Source of the DNA: Massilia sp. Mn16-1_5
Lineage (GTDB): Bacteria; Pseudomonadota; Gammaproteobacteria; Burkholderiales; Burkholderiaceae_D
Assembly (NCBI RefSeq): GCF_004798585.1
Contig: NZ_PPXQ01000001.1
Span: 186,001 to 250,000 of the forward strand
Direction: 5' to 3'
DNA length: 64,000 nucleotides
Below, piece after piece: positions 1-7,931 of the stretch. The notes below the pieces were generated by a model. The model ran no database searches and was not told the DNA's origin. It saw only the letters and a list, made by a program, of their open reading frames with translations. Within the stretch, counting starts at the first letter, position 1. The number at the start of each line of letters is the position of its first letter. The translations under genes were made by a program, and so were the position numbers.

Positions 1-152
1 ACTGAGGTACAGACGACGCCGGCCCTGCGTGCGGTGTCGACGACCCGCGCGACGATTTCGCCGCCACCGGCCTGCGCGAAGGAGATCGCCGCGTTGGCGG
101 CAAGCTGCGCTAGTTCGGATCCGTCCGTCGGCACGAGTATGCGTCGGTACAT
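1..152 (-). pseudogene. Universal stress protein, N-terminal part with internal deletion (runs off window)
   Basis: The minus-strand reading frame starts at an ATG at base 152 and is open to the window edge (50 codons). It begins with a classic UspA start, MYRRILVPTDGSELAQLA, containing the nucleotide-site Asp of VPTDGS. After about 30 residues it jumps from strand 2 (AGGGEIV) straight to what is normally the helix before strand 3 (DTARRAGVVCTS). About 50 residues usual in the family (after the second strand) are therefore missing. The gene looks like an internally deleted, probably inactive USP, but its 3' end lies outside the window and a short variant cannot be excluded. It is divergent from the other USP sequences and shares the FNR-box region with them. 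Confidence 0.6.
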
Positions 153-228
153 GACCGTCTTCCACGGGAAAGTTCAAGCGCGGCAGATCGCCGCGATGCC
201 AGATTGAGCGCTCGGGCCGCCTGCGTCC

Positions 229-242
229 TTGATCTGGATCAA
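229..242. promoter_or_regulatory. FNR/ANR-type box 1
   Basis: TTGAT-CTGG-ATCAA is a perfect match to the FNR/ANR consensus TTGAT-N4-ATCAA. It lies 77 bp upstream of the divergent USP fragment that starts at base 152. USP genes are common FNR/ANR/Dnr targets in proteobacteria (established knowledge), so the site probably drove oxygen-limited expression of that gene. Confidence 0.75.
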
Positions 243-312
243 ATACGCCCTAGCGTCCGAACCGGCTAAATTTTCGGCGTTTTGATCTCCGTCCATCGTT
301 ATTCCGCTACTT

Positions 313-326
313 TTGATGCAGATCAA
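313..326. promoter_or_regulatory. FNR/ANR-type box 2
   Basis: A second perfect box, TTGAT-GCAG-ATCAA. Its centre is 84 bp from that of box 1, about eight helical turns. It precedes the rightward USP remnant and the intact USP gene at 691. If it acts at about -41.5, transcription would start near base 361. Confidence 0.75.
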
Positions 327-384
327 GGCTTTTGTAGATGTAGGCTTTCATGCTGGCACATATTGAGGTGCGGATCGGAAGCGG

Positions 385-656
385 TGAAAGAGGGTAGATG
401 TTCGGCACGGGTAGCCGGATTCGCCCACGAAGCTGGTTTTCCTTGCCAGCCGGTGACCCCCGTCTCCGCCTTCCCAGGCGACGAGATTATCCTCGCAGCG
501 AAACAGAATGCCTGTGACTTGATCGTCCTGGGCGCACATGGCGAGCGCACCGTTGTGCCGCTGGCGGCGGGGCGTGTCGCCCAGCAGCTCCTCAGCTACG
601 CCCCGTTTCCGGTCCTCGTGCTGCGCGAGGCGGCGCCTCCGGACCACGGCTTGTGA
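385..656 (+). pseudogene. Universal stress protein remnant, C-terminal half
   Basis: This stretch encodes the second half of a UspA domain: a helix resembling VADAARAAG, then GDEIILAAKQNACDLIVLGAHG, an xxxLAAGRVAQQLL segment in place of the usual LLLGSETQKVL, and a terminal PVLVLRE strand. An open frame exists from 282, but its first 35 residues do not resemble a USP. A short frame starting at 350 (MLAHIEVRIGS, then a stop) may be the decayed N-terminus in another frame. I read this as a frameshifted, degenerate USP. It follows FNR box 2 and lies immediately upstream of the intact USP. Confidence 0.55.
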
Positions 657-690
657 TTGGAACAACATCACTTCATTTCAAGGAGCTTTC

Positions 691-1128
691 ATGTTCAAAC
701 GCATTCTGCTTCCTACCGACGGCTCGGCCGCTTCGCAGCGTGCCGTCCTGGCCGGGGTCGACCTTGCCAGGGAAACCGGGGCCGAGGTAATCGGGCTGAC
801 GGTCGTCCCGCCCTTTCACACGCTGAGCGTCGACCCCGAGATGCTCGAAACGACGCCTGCTCACTACGAAGAGCATGCGCGCCAGCAGGCAGGACGCATC
901 CTCGCCGAAGTCGAGCAAGCAGCACGCGCCGCACAGGTCCCGTACCGGATCGAGCGGGCCAACGGGGACAACCCCTATGAGATGATCATCAAGACCGCGC
1001 GCGACACCGGCTGCGACCTGATCCTGATGGCGTCGCACGGCCGAAAGGGCATCAAGGGGCTGCTGTTGGGCAGCGAGACACAGAAGGTGCTCGTGCACAG
1101 TGCGATTCCGGTGCTGGTGTATCGTTGA
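691..1128 (+). CDS. Universal stress protein, UspA family
   Basis: A 145-residue single-domain cytoplasmic UspA protein, full length for the family. It starts MFKRILLPTDGS (Asp of the nucleotide pocket) and ends with the family C-terminus DLILMASHGRKGIKGLLLGS followed by ETQKVL and IPVLVYR. The phosphate-binding motif is nearly complete (ASHG-x9-GS, first Gly replaced by Ala), so ATP binding is likely. The start was chosen at 691 because AAGGAG lies 6 bases upstream and homology begins there; the longer in-frame ATG at 538 overlaps the upstream remnant. The upstream FNR boxes suggest induction under oxygen limitation. The ligand and client process are unknown. Confidence 0.93.
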   Translation: MFKRILLPTDGSAASQRAVLAGVDLARETGAEVIGLTVVPPFHTLSVDPEMLETTPAHYEEHARQQAGRILAEVEQAARAAQVPYRIERANGDNPYEMIIKTARDTGCDLILMASHGRKGIKGLLLGSETQKVLVHSAIPVLVYR

Positions 1129-1144
1129 TGGGTGTCGGCTTTCT

Positions 1145-2002
1145 TTATTTACACGCAGCCATGAAGCTCCGCAGCAGCCGGTTGAAACTCCCCGGATGCG
1201 TCATGTTCATCCCGTGCGAGGCCCCGGCAATGGCGTGCTTCTCGGCGCGCGCGATCCAGTGCGCCAGCTGTTCGACGTTGTCGCGGTACATGCGCGGGCT
1301 ACGCTCTCCCTCGATCAGCAGGGTCCGGCACCGGATATCGGCCGCCGCGGCGCGGGTATAAGCCGGGAGCGGATCGCGGAACTGCTTCGGCAGCGTCGCG
1401 GCGTTGGCGAGCGCCATCGCGCGAAAGGCCGGCGAACTCCTGCGCCAGATGCCGGGCATGCTCACCGAATCGACGAACATCTCCAGCCCCGCCTCGAATG
1501 CGCCGCCCTCGATCAGCTCGGCGACCCTGGCGCGCAGGGCGATCGTCTCCGGCGGCAGCGCGGCGTCCGGCTGGCCTTCGATATGCAAGGGGCCGCCCGG
1601 ATCGGCCAGCGTCAGCGTCTTGACGAGGTGCGGACAGGCGCGCGCCAGCTGGAAGGCGACGCAAGCGCCGCGCGAATGCCCGACCAGGTGTACCGGACCG
1701 AGCTCCAGCGCGGTGATGAACTCCGCAAGTTCGTCCGCGTGCGCCTGCCAGCTGAACGAACGGGCCAGGCCGGCCTCGTCGGCCGGCCAGTAGTGGCTGA
1801 GGCTGACCGAGATGCAGCGGACATGTCTGGACAGGGCGGCGACCTGGACGCTCCAGTAGCGGTAATCGCACAGCGATCCGTGGACGAACAGCAGGGCTTC
1901 ACCGGATCCGGTATCCGTGTAGGGAATCCGAAGTCCGGACGGGAGGGCGGCGAACGATAACCCGGAGGCAGCGCTCGCCGCCGTTTCGGTTCGTGCGTTC
2001 AC
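1145..2002 (-). CDS. Alpha/beta-fold hydrolase
   Basis: A 285-residue alpha/beta hydrolase of the small soluble type. The oxyanion-hole motif HGS (LLFVHGSLCDYRYW) follows strand 3, and the nucleophile elbow is GHSRG (VHLVGHSRGACVAF). The catalytic His is in ASHGMN near the C-terminus, and the acid is probably the Glu/Asp region around LIEGERSP. There is no signal peptide. Sequences of this shape include esterases, haloperoxidase-like enzymes and C-C bond hydrolases, and the substrate cannot be read from sequence. It is monocistronic, between a USP gene and a divergent metallo-beta-lactamase-fold gene. Confidence 0.88.
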   Translation of the reverse strand: MNARTETAASAASGLSFAALPSGLRIPYTDTGSGEALLFVHGSLCDYRYWSVQVAALSRHVRCISVSLSHYWPADEAGLARSFSWQAHADELAEFITALELGPVHLVGHSRGACVAFQLARACPHLVKTLTLADPGGPLHIEGQPDAALPPETIALRARVAELIEGGAFEAGLEMFVDSVSMPGIWRRSSPAFRAMALANAATLPKQFRDPLPAYTRAAAADIRCRTLLIEGERSPRMYRDNVEQLAHWIARAEKHAIAGASHGMNMTHPGSFNRLLRSFMAACK

Positions 2003-2120
2003 GCATGACTCCTCATGTTGGCAGGGGCGTCAGTTTAGCAAAAACAGCACCGGTTCCGTTGCAGTAATCGCCCGCCGTCCGGGGTCAAACCCGAACCGAA
2101 CCGCCTTGCTGGGAGCTGCC

Positions 2121-2864
2121 ATGGCCATTACCAATCTGTCCGCCGGGACGAACGTCGAAGAAATCGCCGACGGCGTTTACCGGATCAATACGCCCGTGAA
2201 CCTGGTACCGGGCGGCTTCTCGTTCAACCAGTACCTGGTCGTGGACGAGCAGCCGCTGCTGTTCCACACGGGTCCGCGCAAGATGTTCCCCTTGGTGCGC
2301 GAAGCGGTCGGGCACGTGATGCCGGCCGAGCACCTGCGCTTTCTCGCCTTGTCCCACTTCGAGGCGGACGAGTGCGGATCGCTGAACGAATGGCTGGCGG
2401 TGGCGCCGCATGCGGTGCCCTTGTGCAGCCGGGTGGCGGCGATGGTGTCGGTAAACGACGTGGCCGACCGGCCGGCGCTTGCGCTGGCCGACGGCGCCGC
2501 ACTGAGTCTGGGCCGCCGCGCGGTGAAATGGCTCGATGCGCCGCACCTGCCGCATGGCTGGGAAACCGGCTTCCTGATGGATACCCTGAGCCGGACCCTG
2601 TTCTGCGGCGACCTGTTCACCCAGGGCGGTACCGGCGCGGCCGCGCTGACCACCCAGGACATCCTGGAAAACAGCGAGGCCTTCCGCCAGCCCATGGACT
2701 ATTTTTCGCATTCGACCAACACCATGCAGTTGATCGAACACCTGGCGGGCGAAGCGCCGACGACCCTGGCCTGCATGCACGGCAGCGCCTGGAGCGGAGA
2801 TGGCGCCGCGCTGCTGCGGGCGCTGGGAGAAAGACTGGTTGGAAACCCGGCACGGCAAGCGTGA
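2121..2864 (+). CDS. Metallo-beta-lactamase fold protein, flavodiiron/ODP-like
   Basis: A 247-residue protein with a metallo-beta-lactamase fold whose metal motif is HFEADECG (H-x-E-x-D-E), the arrangement of di-iron oxygen-binding domains in flavodiiron proteins rather than the Zn-type HxHxDH. Further ligands are probably the Asp in FCGDLFTQGG and the His in CMHGSAWSG. There is no flavodoxin or rubredoxin domain, so it is a stand-alone di-iron domain, perhaps an O2 or redox sensor or a reductase partner. The start at 2121 (MAITNL) has GGGAG just upstream; an in-frame ATG at 2106 is less well placed. The neighbours do not reveal its role. Confidence 0.85.
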   Translation: MAITNLSAGTNVEEIADGVYRINTPVNLVPGGFSFNQYLVVDEQPLLFHTGPRKMFPLVREAVGHVMPAEHLRFLALSHFEADECGSLNEWLAVAPHAVPLCSRVAAMVSVNDVADRPALALADGAALSLGRRAVKWLDAPHLPHGWETGFLMDTLSRTLFCGDLFTQGGTGAAALTTQDILENSEAFRQPMDYFSHSTNTMQLIEHLAGEAPTTLACMHGSAWSGDGAALLRALGERLVGNPARQA

Positions 2865-2890
2865 CTTCCCGCGCCGGGTCGGAGATGCGC

Positions 2891-3211
2891 TCAGGGCGCG
2901 TCGACCAGTATCTCGCTGATCTGGACGACGGGCTTCTGGTTGGTGTAGTTCGGAATGTCGCCCATGATCTCCTTCGTATGCGGGCCGAAGCCCGCCTGGA
3001 AGGCGTCCAGCGACTCGCAGAACAGGTGGCCCATCGCGATGTAGGGCGCATTCGCGTCCACCGTGCCGCCGGCCAGCGCGCGCTCGACCGTGTAGTACTT
3101 GCAGGTCTCGCCCATCAGCCGCTTCACCATCGGCATGTGCCGCTCGCGATAGTAGGCATCGTCGAAACGGGCGTCGGGGCCATTCGGATACATCACGCTT
3201 ACCTTGATCAT
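2891..3211 (-). CDS. EthD-family dimeric alpha/beta-barrel protein
   Basis: A 106-residue EthD/dimeric alpha-beta barrel protein. The diagnostic pattern is MIKVSVMYPNGPDARFD followed by YYRERHMPMV, in which the His is the conserved EthD residue. The start at 3211 is preceded by AGGAGACA, and the extra upstream in-frame residues lack homology. EthD proteins occur beside catabolic oxygenases, and many have no assigned reaction. Here the neighbours are a di-iron MBL protein and a reductase, so no pathway is evident. Confidence 0.88.
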   Translation of the reverse strand: MIKVSVMYPNGPDARFDDAYYRERHMPMVKRLMGETCKYYTVERALAGGTVDANAPYIAMGHLFCESLDAFQAGFGPHTKEIMGDIPNYTNQKPVVQISEILVDAP

Positions 3212-3345
3212 GATTTGTCTCCTATTCTGTGAGGGGAACCGCAGAGCCATCCTGCCCCGGCGCGCTGCACTTTGCAAGCGCCTTGTTGCATCATGCGCAA
3301 CAAAAGCTCATCATGGACGGATCACCCGGCTTCCCTGAAAAGACC

Positions 3346-4263
3346 ATGACCACGTCCCAGCCTGATCACCCCATCCTCGTCCACGACCGCGCGCAGACCG
3401 CCGCCTTGCTCGATTTCGCCGCACTGGTCGAGGCGCTCGCCCTCGCGGCGGCGCAGCTCGAGGCCGGCGCCATTCGCAGTCCGGAGCGGCTGGTGGTGCC
3501 GCTGGGCGCGGGCGCCGTGATGCTCAGCATGCCGGCCACGGCGGACGACATCGGCATCCACAAGCTGGTCAACGTGCACCCCGGGAACGCCAGGTGCGGC
3601 CTGCCTACCATCCACGGCGCCGTCACCGTCTGCGACGCGGCGACGGGCCGGATCGTCTACGTGCTCGACGGTCCGGAAGTGACGGGCCGCCGTACCGCCG
3701 CCGTCACGCTGCTCGCGATGCGCCGGCTGCTGCCGGACGCGCCGCGCCATGTGCTGCTGATCGGGACCGGCACCCAGGCGCGCTATCACGTGCAGGCCTT
3801 GCAGGCGCTGCATCCGCAGGCCCAGGTCTGGGTGCAAGGACGAACAAGGGACGCCGCGCTGCGCTTTTGCGAGGAACATGCGCAGGTGCGGCCGCTCGAC
3901 GCCTCGGCCCCCGTGATGGACGCGGTGGTGACGCTTACGACCAGTACCAAGCCGGTGTACGACGAGGCACCGCGCGTTGGGCGCCTGGTGGTCGGCGTCG
4001 GCGCCTTCAAACCGGAGATGGCGGAGCTGGGCGCCACGCTTCTCCGCGGCAGCGACCTGTATGCGGACGATCCGGCCGGCGCACGCCATGAGGCGGGCGA
4101 CCTGCTGCGCGCCGGCGTAGACTGGTCCCAGGTGAAGTCGCTCGGCGCGCTGCTGCGCGGGCCGGTCGACCACGCGCGTCCGGCGGTCTTCAAGAGCGTC
4201 GGCACCGCCGCGTGGGACCTGGCCGCTGCGCGCGTGGCCTTGCGTACCCTGGCGAGCCGATAG
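3346..4263 (+). CDS. Ornithine cyclodeaminase / mu-crystallin family reductase
   Basis: A 305-residue member of the ornithine cyclodeaminase/mu-crystallin family. It has the N-terminal substrate part (RLVVPL, KLVNVHPGN), the central Rossmann motif VLLIGTGTQARYHVQAL, and DGPEVTGRRTAAVTLLAMR, which holds the conserved Arg/Thr. Bacterial members include ornithine cyclodeaminase, alanine dehydrogenase and the NAD(P)H-dependent delta1-pyrroline/piperideine-2-carboxylate reductases of proline and lysine catabolism. The last group is my preferred reading, but sequence alone does not decide. Starts at 3313 and 3346 are both possible; 3346 (MTTSQPDHPILV) is nearer the region of homology. No catabolic partner gene is adjacent. 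Confidence 0.82.
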   Translation: MTTSQPDHPILVHDRAQTAALLDFAALVEALALAAAQLEAGAIRSPERLVVPLGAGAVMLSMPATADDIGIHKLVNVHPGNARCGLPTIHGAVTVCDAATGRIVYVLDGPEVTGRRTAAVTLLAMRRLLPDAPRHVLLIGTGTQARYHVQALQALHPQAQVWVQGRTRDAALRFCEEHAQVRPLDASAPVMDAVVTLTTSTKPVYDEAPRVGRLVVGVGAFKPEMAELGATLLRGSDLYADDPAGARHEAGDLLRAGVDWSQVKSLGALLRGPVDHARPAVFKSVGTAAWDLAAARVALRTLASR

Positions 4264-4302
4264 GCAGCGCGCCCGAAAACCGGTCATTTTTCACACGGCT
4301 GA

Positions 4303-4389
4303 ACTTTGTTTCGGATCGTGAAATTTGCGTCTCGTCAATCCCCGGTCTATATCCCGTTTCGCAAAAACTCTTTCCGTATCGCGAAACGG
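4303..4389. promoter_or_regulatory. Dyad-rich region upstream of isocitrate lyase
   Basis: Two similar dyads with TTTC and GAAA ends lie here: TTTCGGATCGTGAAA (4309-4323) and TTTCCGTATCGCGAAA (4371-4386). The latter is part of a perfect 9-bp inverted repeat, CCGTTTCGC (4354-4362) with GCGAAACGG (4381-4389), separated by 18 bases. The spacing and AT-rich context suggest operators for a regulator of acetate or glyoxylate metabolism. The regulator is not identified in the window. Confidence 0.5.
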
Positions 4390-4556
4390 ATGTGCCAAGT
4401 CATTGATTTGATGTTTAAAAAAGTTTTTACAACTCTTATATAAGACAGAAGATCTCCGGCCGTCCTGGCCTTATGATGAACTCATCCGATCGCAGTGCAG
4501 CAAAAGGCCGTTCGGCGATCAGGCAGTTTCGATTCATCTATCAATGGAGTGTCATC

Positions 4557-6134
4557 ATGTCCCAGTACCAGAACGATATCCAGTCCATCACCGCCCTGAA
4601 AGACAAACAAGCCGGCTGGCATGCGATCAACCCGGAATCGGCGGCGCGCATGCGTGCCCAGAACCGCTTCCAGACCGGCCTCGATATCGCCCGCTATACC
4701 GCGGCGATCATGCGCCGCGACATGGCCGCCTACGATGCCGACCCGTCCCAGTACACGCAGTCGCTGGGCTGCTGGCACGGTTTCATCGGCCAGCAAAAGA
4801 TGATCTCCATTAAGAAGCACTTCCAGAGCACGGAGCGCCGCTACCTTTACCTGTCGGGCTGGATGGTCGCCGCGCTGCGCTCGGAATTCGGTCCGCTGCC
4901 AGACCAGTCGATGCACGAGAAGACTGCCGTCGCCGCGCTGATCAAGGAACTCTATACCTTCCTGCGCCAGGCCGATGCGCGCGAGCTGGGCGGCCTGTTC
5001 CGCCAGCTGGACGCGGCCGAAGGCCCGGCCAAAGCGGCCATCCAGGACAAGATCGACAACTTCGTCACCCACGTGGTGCCGATCATCGCCGACATCGACG
5101 CCGGCTTCGGTAACGCCGAGGCGACTTACCTGATGGCCAAGCAGATGATCGAAGCGGGCGCCTGCTGCATCCAGATCGAGAACCAGGTCTCGGACGAGAA
5201 GCAGTGCGGGCACCAGGACGGCAAGGTCACCGTGCCGCACGAGGACTTCCTGGCCAAGATCCGCGCCGTGCGCTACGCCTTCCTCGAACTGGGCGTGGAC
5301 GACGGCATCATCGTCGCCCGTACCGATTCGCTGGGCGCGGGCCTGACCAAGCAGATCGCCTACACCCGCGAACCGGGCGACCTGGGCGACCAGTACAACA
5401 GCTTCCTCGACTGCGAAGAGGTGTCGGCCGATGCGCTGGGCAACGGCGACGTCGTGATCAAGCGCGACGGCCAGCTGCTGCGTCCGAAGCGCCTGCCGAG
5501 CAACCTGTTCCAGTTCCGCGAAGGCACCGGCGAAGCACGCTGCGTCCTCGACTGCATCACCTCGCTGCAGAACGGCGCCGACCTGCTGTGGATCGAAACC
5601 GAGAAGCCGCACATCGCCCAGATCGGCGGCATGGTCAAGGAGATTCGCAAGGTCATCCCGAACGCCAAGCTGGTCTACAACAACAGCCCGTCCTTCAACT
5701 GGACCCTGAACTTCCGCCAGCAGGTCTACGACAGCATGAAGGGCGAGGGCGCCGACGTCTCGCGCTACGAGCGTTCGCAGCTGATGAGCGCCGAGTACGA
5801 CGACACGGAACTGGCGCGCGAAGCGGACGAGCGCATCCGCACCTTCCAGGCCGACGCGGCGCGCGAAGCGGGCATCTTCCATCACCTGATCACGCTGCCG
5901 ACCTACCACACGGCCGCGCTCTCGACCGACAACCTGGCCAAGGAATACTTCGGCGAGCAGGGCATGCTGGGCTACGTGGCGGGCGTGCAGCGCAAGGAGA
6001 TCCGCGAGGGCATCGCCTGCGTCAAGCACCAGAATATGTCGGGCTCGGACATCGGCGACGACCACAAGGAATACTTCAGCGGCGAAGCGGCGCTGAAGGC
6101 CTCGGGCGCGCTTAATACGATGAACCAGTTCTAA
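4557..6134 (+). CDS. aceA: Isocitrate lyase
   Basis: Splits isocitrate into glyoxylate and succinate, the first step of the glyoxylate shunt for growth on acetate and fatty acids; cytoplasmic. The 525-residue product is the large proteobacterial type (about 530 residues in Pseudomonas) rather than the roughly 435-residue E. coli type. The catalytic loop is K215-Q-C-G-H, with nucleophile Cys217, and the metal-site region VVPIIADIDAGFGN is intact, as is the SPSFNW motif near the C-terminus. The start at 4557 has GGAG eight bases upstream; 84 bases of in-frame upstream sequence look non-coding. It is followed by a strong terminator, and dyads upstream suggest carbon-source control. Confidence 0.97.
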   Translation: MSQYQNDIQSITALKDKQAGWHAINPESAARMRAQNRFQTGLDIARYTAAIMRRDMAAYDADPSQYTQSLGCWHGFIGQQKMISIKKHFQSTERRYLYLSGWMVAALRSEFGPLPDQSMHEKTAVAALIKELYTFLRQADARELGGLFRQLDAAEGPAKAAIQDKIDNFVTHVVPIIADIDAGFGNAEATYLMAKQMIEAGACCIQIENQVSDEKQCGHQDGKVTVPHEDFLAKIRAVRYAFLELGVDDGIIVARTDSLGAGLTKQIAYTREPGDLGDQYNSFLDCEEVSADALGNGDVVIKRDGQLLRPKRLPSNLFQFREGTGEARCVLDCITSLQNGADLLWIETEKPHIAQIGGMVKEIRKVIPNAKLVYNNSPSFNWTLNFRQQVYDSMKGEGADVSRYERSQLMSAEYDDTELAREADERIRTFQADAAREAGIFHHLITLPTYHTAALSTDNLAKEYFGEQGMLGYVAGVQRKEIREGIACVKHQNMSGSDIGDDHKEYFSGEAALKASGALNTMNQF

Positions 6135-6151
6135 GCCGGCGGTCATCCACG

Positions 6152-6175
6152 GGCCCGCGCATGCGGGCCTTTTTT
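6152..6175 (+). terminator. Rho-independent terminator after aceA
   Basis: Perfect 7-bp stem GGCCCGC/GCGGGCC with a 4-base GCAT loop, followed by six T residues. It ends the aceA transcript 17 bases after the stop codon. Confidence 0.9.
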
Positions 6176-6208
6176 ATCGGCGGCTTATCGATACAGCGAG
6201 GAATCCAG

Positions 6209-6760
6209 ATGAGTAATATGAACCATGAACTGCAGCACCTGCATGCGTTGACCGGGCTTGAAGCGCGGTCCATTGGCCGCGTCGGCATCGTCGGCGCAAG
6301 CGCCATCGGTATCGCCATCGCCATCCAGCTGCTGGATGCGGATGTCCCGGTCACCCTCTACGAGTCCGACCCGGCGGCCCTGGGTGTCGCCCTGGCGCAG
6401 ATCCGCTCGGGGTGGGTGGACACGCAGGACCGGCGCCTGGCGCTGCTGGCGGGAACGGTCAACTTCCATCACCTGAAGGATGCCGACCTGGTGGTCGACG
6501 CCACCGCAACGTCCGGCCGCGAAGCGCTGTTTCAGCGGCTCGACCAGATTGCGAAACACGGCGCGATCATGGCGACGGCAGCGGCCGACACCGGCGTTGA
6601 TGGGCTGGCACGCGCCACCCGCCGTCCCGGCGACGTACTCGGCCTGAGGGTGAATGGCGGGCCGACCTGGGAGCTGCTGCCGGGCAGGGAAACGTCCGGC
6701 GCGGCGCTGGCCACCGTGAGTGGCCTGGCGCGCCGGGTGCAGGGGCCGGCCGCCGCCTGA
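6209..6760 (+). CDS. 3-hydroxyacyl-CoA dehydrogenase NAD-binding domain-like protein
   Basis: A 183-residue protein built around one Rossmann fold. VGIVGASAIG occupies the position of the dinucleotide-binding loop and is followed by a strand ending in Glu (VTLYESD), suggesting NAD rather than NADP. Its closest resemblance is to the N-terminal domain of 3-hydroxyacyl-CoA dehydrogenases, but the C-terminal helical domain is absent, and the usual catalytic Ser/His/Glu set cannot be placed. The GxGxxG loop is altered (A in place of the second G). It may be a cofactor-binding or degenerate protein. It lies directly downstream of aceA but beyond its terminator, with an AGGAA ribosome site before 6209. 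Confidence 0.7.
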   Translation: MSNMNHELQHLHALTGLEARSIGRVGIVGASAIGIAIAIQLLDADVPVTLYESDPAALGVALAQIRSGWVDTQDRRLALLAGTVNFHHLKDADLVVDATATSGREALFQRLDQIAKHGAIMATAAADTGVDGLARATRRPGDVLGLRVNGGPTWELLPGRETSGAALATVSGLARRVQGPAAA

Positions 6761-6781
6761 AACCGATAGCGCGCCTGCGCG

Positions 6782-7018
6782 TCAGGCGCGCTTGCGGCGC
6801 ACCGCGCCGATGCCGCAGCCTGGGCCCGTGAAGCCGGCGAACTGGCAGGCGACTTCGTTTCCAAGGCTGCCATACGGGTAGCTGATCGTGCTGGTATTCG
6901 TGAGGCCCAGCTCGATACGGGTGCTCGGGGACAGGCGCGCACCGTCAGCCAGGGAGAAATAGTTCTCGTCCAGTCCGCGGACTGGCGTTGCCAGCAGGCG
7001 CAAGCCGTCGGGCTGCAT
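6782..7018 (-). CDS. Hypothetical protein, possible gene fragment
   Basis: A 78-residue frame containing SLADGARLSPSTRIELGL and a Cys-Gly-rich tail (FTGPGCGIG), ending in a basic RRKRA. I do not recognise the family. It has no signal peptide. An in-frame TAG lies 9 bases before the ATG and the ribosome site is weak, so it may be the surviving 3' end of a longer gene rather than a complete one. Confidence 0.35.
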   Translation of the reverse strand: MQPDGLRLLATPVRGLDENYFSLADGARLSPSTRIELGLTNTSTISYPYGSLGNEVACQFAGFTGPGCGIGAVRRKRA

Positions 7019-7096
7019 GAAGCTCTAGATGCCCGCGCGAAACGGATGTAAGCAATTCCGACAGAAATGCATGCAAGCCGCATGGGCCGCGCCGGC

Positions 7097-7660
7097 CTAT
7101 CGAGGTGCGGGCGGAGACCAGCGCGAGATCGGGGCGATGTCGGCCGGGCGCAGTTTGGTCCTGTCGTTCGGCGACACATAAAACTGGATGCCGCCGCCGC
7201 TGCCGAACTGGGGATTGGCCAGCGCCGTGCCGCGCGCGGCGCACAGCCGCTCGAGGACGTGGAAGGCGCGCACCTTGTCGCGCAGGCTGCGCGGCTGGCC
7301 GTGTTCGTCCCGGCCCGGTTCAAGGGTCACCTGCACCAGCGCGTAATACCGGACCTGGCTGCCCGCGGCCTCGCGCAGCGTGTCTTCCAGGACCGCGAAG
7401 CCGGGCGGCGCGCCCGGCGTCAGCGAATACAGGACCGTACCCGCGTCGACCGCGACGTTGCCATAGTCGTCCTTGCCGACATAGGGATTGGACGGGTTGG
7501 CGGCCGTCACGCCCTGGGTTGCCCGCGCCTCGGCGGCAGGATCCTTGCCGTAGCAGGCGCCGTCGCCAGCTGCCTGCGACGAGAGGCGCGGTCCGCTGCA
7601 GGCGGCCAGCAACAGGGCCAGGAGCGGCGCAGCTAAAGCCTTCGTCAGTCTTGATCGCAT
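7097..7660 (-). CDS. Lipoprotein of unknown function
   Basis: A 187-residue exported lipoprotein. The signal peptide MRSRLTKALAAPLLALLLAAC ends in a lipobox (LLAAC), so it should be lipid-anchored. The mature part contains a Gly-Asn-Pro-rich segment (NPSNPYVGKDDYGN) and an alpha/beta region (VRYYALVQVTLEPGRDEHG). No catalytic motif was seen and the family is not recognised. The start at 7660 was chosen because the signal peptide begins there; a longer in-frame extension to 7903 would bury it. The roughly 270 bp separating it from divergent maeB presumably holds both promoters. Confidence 0.8.
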   Translation of the reverse strand: MRSRLTKALAAPLLALLLAACSGPRLSSQAAGDGACYGKDPAAEARATQGVTAANPSNPYVGKDDYGNVAVDAGTVLYSLTPGAPPGFAVLEDTLREAAGSQVRYYALVQVTLEPGRDEHGQPRSLRDKVRAFHVLERLCAARGTALANPQFGSGGGIQFYVSPNDRTKLRPADIAPISRWSPPAPR

Positions 7661-7931
7661 GATGGCGTCCTTCGCGCAAGGTGTTCCACGACGTATCGCG
7701 CGGCGCCGCGCCGATACCGCCAAGCGCCGAGCTGAATGGAAAGCGGGGAGGAGAGGGAGCATTTCGGCCGCGCCTCCAGCCTGCATCAAGCCTGTCCAGC
7801 GAGCGGCGTATGCGCGGCGAATGGCGCCGTTACGGGATCGGCCGGGCCGGGCAAGACGCGGAGATGTCGTGTACGATTGATTCATCCGCGGGTCCCCCCT
7901 CATGCAGATTCTTTATTGAGCGAAAAAAATT

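Noticed and set aside
282-384. N-terminal 35 residues of the open frame preceding the USP remnant
   Set aside because: They do not resemble a USP and overlap FNR box 2; the USP similarity begins only near 385.
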